Origin: Betaproteobacteria bacterium
GTDB lineage: Bacteria > Pseudomonadota > Gammaproteobacteria > Burkholderiales > Rhodocyclaceae
DNA length: 64,000 bases
Assembly: GCA_016868295.1 (NCBI GenBank)
Contig: VGHJ01000002.1
Coordinates: 91,456-155,455, forward strand
Direction of reading: 5' to 3'
Under the pieces are notes generated by a model. The model was not told the origin of the DNA and did no database searches. It saw only the letters and a program-made list of their open reading frames with translations. Both the position numbers and the translations under genes were made by a program. Below are positions 57,525 to 64,000 of the stretch, one piece after another. How positions within the stretch are numbered: the first letter of the stretch is position 1; every line of letters starts with the position of its first letter.

Positions 57525-58858
57525 GTGAATAACACAACAAGAAATCTCGCACGTATGGCGCTGATCGCCGCGGGGCTGCTGTTCGCCAGCGGCATGGCGC
57601 GCGCCGATGCGGTGACCGACAACGCGCGCGCCTTGCTCGACAAGGGCGATGCGAAGGCCGCCTATGCGCTGCTCGAGCCGCTGGAATCGCAACGCGCCGG
57701 CAACCCGGATTACGACTTCCTGCTCGGCCTCGCCGCGATCGAGATCGGCAAGCATACGAATGCCGTGTTCGCCTTCGAGCGCGTACTGGCCGTCGATCCG
57801 AATCACGTCCGCGCTCGTGCGGAGATCGCCCGCGCCTATCTTGCCCTGGGTGAAACGAAGACCGCCAAGCAGGAATTCGAATCCGTCCAGAAGCAGGGCG
57901 TGCCGCCGGAAGCGGCCGCCACCATCGACCGCCTCATTTCGGCGGTCGAGCGATCGAGGATGATGGCCGCACCACCGTACGCGGCTACGCCGAAGCCACC
58001 ATCGGCCACGACACCAACGTCAACAGCGCAACTTCCGCCAGCGGCATTTCCGTGCCCGCGTTCGGCGGGCCGGTCTTGATGCTGACCTCCGCCAGCCGTC
58101 AGCAGAGCGACGCATTTTCATCGGTCGGGGCCGGCATCGGCGTGCGCCATCCCCTTAGCAAGGAGTGGGCGTTCATTGCCGGGCTCAATGGCAACAAACG
58201 GATGAACAACAAGCATGAAGACACCTTCGACGCCGGGCAGGTGGATGGTCATGCGGGCTTCGTGCGCACCTACGGCAAGGACGATTTCAGCGCCGTGCTG
58301 CAATACAACCAGATGTGGGTGGACAACGATCGCTACCGCGAGGCGGCCGGCTTCACCACGCAATGGCAGCACAACTACGATGCGCGCAACCAGTCCAGCT
58401 TCTACGTGCAGTACGCCAATCTGCGCTATCCGTCCGATGACTTGCGCAATGCCGACCGCATCGTCTTCGGCGCCAACTTTGCGCACGCCCGGCCTGGTCT
58501 CAAGACGGTGTATTACGGTGGCGTCTATCTTGGCGAGGAGGTGGTCAAGGACGACACCGTTCCCCACCTCGGCCATGTCCTGTCCGGTATTCGTTTGGGG
58601 GCGCAGCACGAGCTTCATCGCGTCGTCAAGGCATTTGTCAACCTTGGCTACGAGCACCGGCGCTATAGCGGCGAGCATCCCTTGCTGCTGCGCGTGCGCG
58701 AGGACGACCAGTGGAACCTGATTGTCGGAATGGTCTGGAACCCGGCGAAGCACTGGGTCGTGACGCCGCAATTCCAGTACGCCGACAACCGCTCGAATCT
58801 CGAGATCAACCGTTTCCGGCGCGAGCTCGTCTCAGTCACCGTGCGCCGGGAGTTCTGA
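57525..58858 (+). pseudogene. TPR plus outer-membrane beta-barrel protein, frameshifted
   Basis: Starts at a GTG with AAGGAGG upstream: VNNTTRNLARMALIAAGLLFASGMARADA is a signal peptide, followed by TPR-like repeats (DNARALLDKGDAKAAYALLEPLES ... ARAEIARAYLALGETKTAKQEFESVQKQGVPPEAAATIDRLISAVER). Near 57948 one base is missing: the frame then shifts, and the sequence continues in the next frame as IEDDGRTTVRGYAEATIGHDTNVNSATSASGISVPAFGGPVLML... up to a barrel ending in Phe (SVTVRREF) at 58858. In the first frame translation would run into an unrelated tail and stop at 58079. Architecture resembles Slam/DUF560-like surface proteins. A sequencing error is possible. Confidence 0.8.
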
Positions 58859-58870
58859 GCAGGAGGCATC

Positions 58871-59596
58871 ATGCCTATCGAATTCAAGATGAAATCCAGT
58901 GCCGCCCTGATGGCGGCGCTGGCGGCGGCATTCCCCCTTGCCGGCCAGGCCGCCGGCGCCGCTCGGGTCGATTTCGCCGTCGGCGACGTCAAGGCGCTTT
59001 CGCCCGACGGCCGCAGCCGGACCCTCGGCAAGGGCGCCGAGATCGAGAACGGCGAAACGGTGGATACGGGCAGCGGCCGCACGCAGTTGCGCTTCAGCGA
59101 CGGGGCCATGGTCTCGCTGCAGCCGCAGACGCAGTTTCGCATCGACGCCTACGAATTCAAGGGCGCGGCGGACGGCAGCGAGAAGGGTTTTTTCAGCCTG
59201 CTCAAGGGCGCCATGCGCACCATCACCGGCGCCATCGGCAAGGCGGATCGCAAGGCCTATCGACTCGACACCGCGGTGGCCACCATCGGCATCCGCGGCA
59301 CCGAGTACGCGGTGGCCTACGGCAGGAGCATCACGGTGACGACCGGCTCCGGCCTGATCGAGGTCTGCAACAATGCCGGCTGCCTTCTCGTGGAGGCCGG
59401 GCAGTCGGCCTATGTGCTGGACGCCAACACGCCGCCCAACTTCACGAAAAGGAATGCGCTGGCTCCGTTGACGCAACCGCAAGGTCCGCTTGCCCCGGGA
59501 TTCAGCGCAGGCGACAGCCCGGGCGCACTTCAAGCCCCGCAGCATCAAGCCCCGCAGCAGCGCATCAATCAGGGGGGCTACCGACTGAATTACTAG
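58871..59596 (+). CDS. Exported FecR-domain protein
   Basis: 241 residues with a signal peptide (MKSSAALMAALAAAFPLAGQAAG, after a short leader MPIEFK). The FecR domain is clear: ARVDFAVGDVKALSPDGRSRTLGKGAEIENGETVDTGSGRTQLRFSDGAMVSLQPQTQFRIDAYEF, then KAYRLDTAVATIGIRGTEYAVAYG. The tail is Pro/Gln-rich. There is no anti-sigma helix or membrane segment, so it is not a classical FecR signal transducer. It directly follows the TPR/barrel gene (12 bases), and the two probably work together at the cell envelope. AGCAGGAGG is the ribosome site. Confidence 0.87.
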   Translation: MPIEFKMKSSAALMAALAAAFPLAGQAAGAARVDFAVGDVKALSPDGRSRTLGKGAEIENGETVDTGSGRTQLRFSDGAMVSLQPQTQFRIDAYEFKGAADGSEKGFFSLLKGAMRTITGAIGKADRKAYRLDTAVATIGIRGTEYAVAYGRSITVTTGSGLIEVCNNAGCLLVEAGQSAYVLDANTPPNFTKRNALAPLTQPQGPLAPGFSAGDSPGALQAPQHQAPQQRINQGGYRLNY

Positions 59597-59603
59597 GGCC
59601 TGC

Positions 59604-60104
59604 TCAGATCCGTTCGTAGACAGCGAAATCGTACGGCAGGCCGTCCTCGCCGCACCGCTTTTCCCGCGAGGTTTCTTTCCACGCTGTTCGCGCAAAGTCC
59701 GGAAAGCGGGCATCCCCCATGAAATCGCGATGCAGTTCGGTGAGATAAATGCGCTGCGCCAGGGGCAGCGCCTCGGCATAGATCTGCGCCCCGCCGATGA
59801 CGAACACCTCGTCGCTGCTGCCGGCGCAGGCGTCAAGCGCGGCTTCGAGCGAGCCCAGCACTTCGCATCCATCGACGCGATAGCCGGCATTGCGCGTGAC
59901 GACCAGGTTGCGCCGCCCCGGCAGCGGCCGCCCGATCGACTCGAAGGTCTTGCGCCCCATGATCACGGGGTGCCCCAGCGTCAGCGCCTTGAAGCGCTTC
60001 AGGTCCTCGGGCAGCCGCCAGGGCAGGGCATTGTCGGCTCCGATGACGCCGTTGGCGGCGACGGCGGCGATCAGGGAGAGGCGCGGCTTGCGGTCGTCGG
60101 GCAT
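59604..60104 (-). CDS. folA: Dihydrofolate reductase
   Basis: Reduces dihydrofolate to tetrahydrofolate with NADPH; 166 residues. Blocks: LSLIAAVAANGVIGADNALPWRLPEDLKRFKALTLGHPVIMGRKTFESIGRPLPGRRNLVVTRN with the catalytic acidic residue (LPEDLKRFK), then EVFVIGGAQIYAEALPLAQRIYLTELHRDFMGDARFPDF. It lies convergent with the FecR gene (seven bases apart) and divergent from glrK, with a 41-base gap that must hold both promoters. Confidence 0.95.
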   Translation of the reverse strand: MPDDRKPRLSLIAAVAANGVIGADNALPWRLPEDLKRFKALTLGHPVIMGRKTFESIGRPLPGRRNLVVTRNAGYRVDGCEVLGSLEAALDACAGSSDEVFVIGGAQIYAEALPLAQRIYLTELHRDFMGDARFPDFARTAWKETSREKRCGEDGLPYDFAVYERI

Positions 60105-60145
60105 GGGGGTGCTATCGTAAAAACGTGATCGCCGGATTATAGCGA

Positions 60146-61567
60146 GTGAGCCGTCTCTACCCTAAATCATTCCTGCGGCTGATCCTGATCGGGTTCGGCC
60201 TGGTGGCGCTGCCGCTCGTCTTCGCGCTCGGCAACGCGGCCTACAACGTGCAGCACATCGCCGAGCAGAGCGAGCGGGCGGTGCGCGAGGCGGCGGTGGC
60301 GACGCGCGCCAGCCGCGAGATGCTGGAGGCGCTGACGGGCATGGAGCGCGCGCTGCGCCAGCATCTCGTCGTGCGGGACCGCGTGCTGATGGAGGATTAT
60401 CGCCGGCTGCACGGCGAGTTCGTGCGGGCGGCCCGGGAATACGCGCGCCTCTCGCTGGACGAAAACGAGCGCAGCCGCCTGATCGACGTGCTGGCGCGCG
60501 AGAAGAGAATGCTGTCCGCCCTGGATGAAGGCGCGGCGGTCACGGCGGACGAGTTCGTCGCCATCGCCGAGCGGGCGAGGATCGTGCTGGTCGCCAGCGG
60601 CCGCCTCATCGACAGCGAGATCGAGCGCCTGCGCACCACGGCGCTCGAGGCGCGCAACATGCTGGTCTGGCAGTTGCTGGCGGCGATTCCCGTCGCGCTC
60701 GGCATCGCCGTGTGGTTCCGCTCGGTCATCTCGTCCCAGTTGCAGCAGTTCGACCGCGCCATCCGCGCCATCGGGCGGGCCGAGTATTCCGACGGGGTGA
60801 CGGTCGCGGGGCCGCAGGATCTCGCCTACCTGGGCCGCCGCCTCGACTGGCTCAGGCGTCGCCTGGCCGAGCTCGAGGAGCAGAAGAACCGCTTCCTGCG
60901 GCACGTCTCGCATGACCTGAAGACGCCGCTGACGGCGATACGGGAAGGCGCGCAGCTGCTGAGCGAAGGCGTGCCGGGGCCGCTCAACGACCAGCAGAAG
61001 ACCATCATCGAGATCCTCAACCAGAACAGCCGCCGCCTGCAGCAGTTGATCGAGGAGCTGATCAATTACCAGCAGGCCGGTTTCGCCGTCAGCAGCATCG
61101 ATCCCCAGCCGGTCGCGCTCGACGTGGTGTGCACCCAGGTGCTGCGCACGCACCGCCTGGTGGCCGCCGCGCGCGCCATCCGCTTCGAGCGCAGCCTGCA
61201 TCCGGTACTGGTCGAAGGCGATGCCGACAAGCTGCGCGTGGTGGTGGACAATCTCATCACCAACGCCATCAAGTTCTCCCCGCGCGAAGGCGTGGTGCAC
61301 GTCTCGCTCGGCAAGAGCGACGGCCATGCCCTGCTCGACGTGACCGACGACGGCCCCGGTGTGGCGGCCGAGGAAGCGGAGCACATCTTCGAGCCCTTTT
61401 TCCGCGGCACGCGGGCGCGGCGCGGCACGGTCAAGGGCAGCGGCCTCGGCCTGGCCATCGCCAAGGAATACGCGTTGGCGCACCGTGGCAAAATAGAGGT
61501 TGTCAAGGAAGGCAGGGGTGGGCATTTCCGCGTCACCCTGCCGATGCATTGGGAAAAACGCGATTGA
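60146..61567 (+). CDS. glrK: Sensor histidine kinase GlrK (QseE)
   Basis: 473-residue membrane kinase starting at GTG. Two membrane segments (FLRLILIGFGLVALPLVFALGNAAYNV and MLVWQLLAAIPVALGIAVWF) enclose a helical periplasmic sensor with METHYL-acceptor-like coiled helices. A HAMP-like linker, H-box FLRHVSHDLKTPLTAIREGAQLL, N-box RVVVDNLITNAIKFSPREG, and G-boxes DVTDDGPGVAAEEAEHIFEPFFRG and GTVKGSGLGLAIAKEYALAH follow. It is the first gene of glrK-qseG-glrR, the arrangement known in Enterobacteriaceae for envelope-stress control of glmY. The signal sensed here is not known. Confidence 0.92.
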   Translation: MSRLYPKSFLRLILIGFGLVALPLVFALGNAAYNVQHIAEQSERAVREAAVATRASREMLEALTGMERALRQHLVVRDRVLMEDYRRLHGEFVRAAREYARLSLDENERSRLIDVLAREKRMLSALDEGAAVTADEFVAIAERARIVLVASGRLIDSEIERLRTTALEARNMLVWQLLAAIPVALGIAVWFRSVISSQLQQFDRAIRAIGRAEYSDGVTVAGPQDLAYLGRRLDWLRRRLAELEEQKNRFLRHVSHDLKTPLTAIREGAQLLSEGVPGPLNDQQKTIIEILNQNSRRLQQLIEELINYQQAGFAVSSIDPQPVALDVVCTQVLRTHRLVAAARAIRFERSLHPVLVEGDADKLRVVVDNLITNAIKFSPREGVVHVSLGKSDGHALLDVTDDGPGVAAEEAEHIFEPFFRGTRARRGTVKGSGLGLAIAKEYALAHRGKIEVVKEGRGGHFRVTLPMHWEKRD

Positions 61568-61811
61568 TGCCGGTACGTTTGCTGGTCTTCGCCGCTGCGT
61601 GCGCGATGGCGGGCTGCGCCCTGTTTCCGGGGCTGACGACCGAAGCCGAGCCAGTCTCGACAGCCGCCGCCGAAGCGCAGTTCGTGGCGTTGCTGCAGAA
61701 GCTGGTGGCCGAACGCCAGCGCGAGCAGAAGCGCGCCGACGAACTGCAACAGAAGCTGGATTCCATGGCCAATATCGAGCGCAGGATGCGCGAAAGACAA
61801 AGCAAGCCGAA

Positions 61812-61815
<4 letters not shown>
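61567..61815 (+). CDS. qseG: Small outer-membrane lipoprotein (QseG-like)
   Basis: 82 residues. Lipoprotein signal MPVRLLVFAAACAMAGCALFPG with lipobox MAGC, then a short helical, possibly coiled-coil part (FVALLQKLVAERQREQKRADELQQKLDSMANIERRMRERQSK). It is much shorter than E. coli QseG but has the same place between kinase and regulator, and QseG is known to contact the kinase. The ATG overlaps the glrK stop by one base and its stop overlaps the glrR start (ATGA), so the three are translationally coupled. Confidence 0.75.
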
Positions 61816-63163
<1,348 letters not shown>

Positions 63164-63167
<4 letters not shown>

Positions 63168-63222
63168 GGCGTGTTCTCAATGATTCCGTCGCACCGACGG
63201 AATCATTGAGAACACGCCCTAG
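63164..63222. mobile_element. 59-bp perfect hairpin at the glrR stop, MITE-like
   Basis: Two 28-base arms (63164-63191 and 63195-63222) are exact inverse complements around CAC. The ends are CTAG on both sides, as in a four-base target duplication, with GGGCGTGTTCTCA as terminal sequence inside. The TAG of the left CTAG is the glrR stop codon. It may be a minimal transposon of an IS5-like family or a strong RNA hairpin ending glrR message. Confidence 0.7.
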
Positions 63223-63232
63223 CTGTCCTTGC

Positions 63233-63250
63233 TGTCGTCAAGGGACGACA
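63233..63250. promoter_or_regulatory. GlrR-type activator box 1
   Basis: TGTC, ten bases, GACA, exact match to the enterobacterial GlrR consensus as I know it; the inner bases extend it to the inverted repeat TGTCGTC-AAGG-GACGACA. It lies about 145 bases upstream of the sigma-54 promoter. Confidence 0.7.
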
Positions 63251-63299
63251 AGCAACAATTCATCTCTTACAAGAAGTTAGCGTTGCGGTGTGGCGTGCC

Positions 63300-63317
63300 T
63301 GTCGCTGCCGCCCGACG
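63300..63317. promoter_or_regulatory. GlrR-type activator box 2
   Basis: TGTC, ten bases, GACG: one mismatch to TGTC-N10-GACA. It lies about 76 bases upstream of the sigma-54 promoter, a usual activator distance. Confidence 0.5.
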
Positions 63318-63334
63318 CTTGCGCATCGTTCCGG

Positions 63335-63359
63335 CACCGTCCCATAGACACTGACTTTT
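63335..63359 (+). repeat. Dispersed 25-bp motif, copy 17 (near sigma-54 promoter)
   Basis: CACCGT, spacer CCCATAGA, CACTGACTTTT; one change in each half. Intergenic, between GlrR-type box 2 and the sigma-54 promoter. Confidence 0.75.
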
Positions 63360-63392
63360 CCAACCGCTTGTTCCTGAAAAGAAAATGCAATC

Positions 63393-63408
63393 TGGCACAT
63401 GGCTTGCA
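63393..63408 (+). promoter_or_regulatory. Sigma-54 promoter
   Basis: TGGCAC (-24) and TTGCA (-12) with the correct spacing: TGGCACA-N4-TTGCA against consensus TGGCACG-N4-TTGCW. Transcription should start near 63419. Confidence 0.82.
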
Positions 63409-63418
63409 TAGAGGATGG

Positions 63419-63539
63419 CGTGACTGGCTGCAACACCCACGATTTACGAATGCCGGCCGCCCAAAGACAGGATGCCTCTACCTTCGGGGATCGGTCCTGG
63501 GCCAACCGATTGCGCCCTGTCTGTGCCGGCTCTTTTTTT
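63419..63539 (+). ncRNA. Candidate sigma-54-controlled small RNA (or attenuator leader)
   Basis: About 120 bases from the predicted start to a T-run. Outer stem: GCCGGC (63452-63457) with GCCGGC (63525-63530) and AGACAGG (63465-63471) with CCTGTCT (63516-63522); inner hairpin ATCGGT (63490-63495) with ACCGAT (63505-63510). TCTTTTTTT follows directly (63531-63539), as in a factor-independent terminator. Location next to glrR and sigma-54 control match the logic of GlmY. I see no primary-sequence proof of GlmY homology. Confidence 0.55.
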
Positions 63540-63554
63540 CGCAGAGGTGACGAC

Positions 63555-63872
63555 ATGGAACGCCTGATGCACGAAGCCAGGGAAACCCTGACGGCTGCGA
63601 TGATCGTCGCCTGCCTCGCCGCCGGCATCGGCGGGGCGGTCGTCTACACGCTGGGGTCGGACGGCTGGCTGACCGGCATGGTGCGCGATGTGCTGCAGGA
63701 CCCGAACCTGGCGGCGCTTGCATCCCTCGCGGCCGTGATCGTCTCGATTGCGGTCGCCAAGCGCATCCTCGACCGCGACTTCAATTCCAGCCTGAACAAT
63801 CTCCTCGTCGGCGCCGTCGGCCTGGGCGGATTCGTCATCCTGCTCCAGGGCGTGCGGGCCGTTCTCGGCTAG
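63555..63872 (+). CDS. Small membrane protein downstream of sigma-54 promoter
   Basis: 105 residues: MERLMHEARETLTAAMIVACLAAGIGGAVVYTLGSDGWLTGMVRDVLQDPNLAALASLAAVIVSIAVAKRILDRDFNSSLNNLLVGAVGLGGFVILLQGVRAVLG. Three hydrophobic segments (about 12-32, 49-69, 80-102). I recognise no family. The start has GAGGTGA upstream, only 15 bases after the T-run of the candidate terminator, so expression would need read-through, antitermination or a second promoter. If expressed, it would belong to the GlrR/sigma-54 response. Confidence 0.7.
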   Translation: MERLMHEARETLTAAMIVACLAAGIGGAVVYTLGSDGWLTGMVRDVLQDPNLAALASLAAVIVSIAVAKRILDRDFNSSLNNLLVGAVGLGGFVILLQGVRAVLG

Positions 63873-63967
63873 CTGTGATGGCCCAATAGGTTGTTTCTGT
63901 TCATTCGGACTGAGTCTGAGAGACTTGGAGGTGCGAACCGACCAACTACTCTCAGGAGATCAGCCGA

Positions 63968-64000
63968 ATGAACATGCATAAGAATGCCCGACTCACTTTT
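63968..64000 (+). CDS. IS481-type transposase, N-terminal end (partial)
   Basis: Only 11 codons are in the window, MNMHKNARLTF, which fits the start of IS481-family transposases (M..HKNARLT). AGGAGATC lies ahead of the ATG. The left IS end may begin near TGTGATGG at 63875, since IS481 ends commonly start with TGT; this cannot be settled without the right end. Confidence 0.6.
   Translation, partial: MNMHKNARLTF

Overview
The window is 64 kb of GC-rich bacterial chromosome, almost fully coding, with gene content and order typical of a betaproteobacterium, most likely Rhodocyclales or a close relative (inference from gene sets, not from a marker tree). Pointers are the glyQ-glyS-gmhB-plsC string, a lysine/alanine-rich N-terminal tail on RpoD, the rpsU-yqeY-dnaG-rpoD macromolecular synthesis operon, leuS-lptE-holA, glrK-qseG-glrR, and a rubrerythrin/Fe-S protein/DUF3501 set next to oxyR. 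The last suggests microaerobic or facultatively anaerobic life.

Layout. 1-5400: glyQ end, glyS, gmhB, plsC, a metallopeptidase beside its catalytically dead paralogue, glyoxalase, zinc-binding CZB protein. 5429-7770: acyltransferase, then a scar at a tRNA-Ile2 gene with two broken tRNA copies, a 104-bp tandem duplication and a decayed response regulator. 7816-12655: rpoD, dnaG, yqeY, rpsU on the minus strand. 12738-16006: tsaD, aldolase, plsY, folB, ybaK. 16322-22465: xerD, ogt, a TAXI-TRAP transporter operon and two exported proteins. 22522-27936: proA, holA, lptE, leuS. 27990-33308: several truncated or broken genes around uvrD and pcaD. 33365-44829: SDR, maeB, qor, MaoC, ParA, pirin, flavodoxin, EamA, dnaE. 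44832-50662: DUF3501, Fe-S protein, rubrerythrin, oxyR, acylphosphatase, metG. 50659-54338: Phd/FitB toxin-antitoxin, mrp, Cache-like protein, Fic. 54452-60104: dcd, basic amino-acid decarboxylase, frameshifted TPR/beta-barrel gene with FecR partner, folA. 60146-64000: glrK-qseG-glrR, a hairpin element on the glrR stop codon, a sigma-54 promoter with a possible small RNA, a small membrane protein, and an IS481-type transposase start.

The most unusual signal is a dispersed 25-bp bipartite motif: CGCCGT, exactly eight bases, then GACTGACTTTT. I find 17 copies, on both strands, about one per 3.8 kb, both between genes and inside essential genes (glyS, tsaD, holA, uvrD, dnaE). Strand symmetry, constant spacing, permissive positions and frequent placement at gene ends recall DNA uptake sequences of Neisseriaceae and Pasteurellaceae, but I know of no uptake sequence of this form.

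The second notable signal lies after glrR: a GlrR-type box (TGTC-N10-GACA), a near-match box, a near-consensus sigma-54 promoter, and then a region folding into nested stems that ends in a T-run. This matches the logic of the enterobacterial glmY locus and may encode a small RNA.
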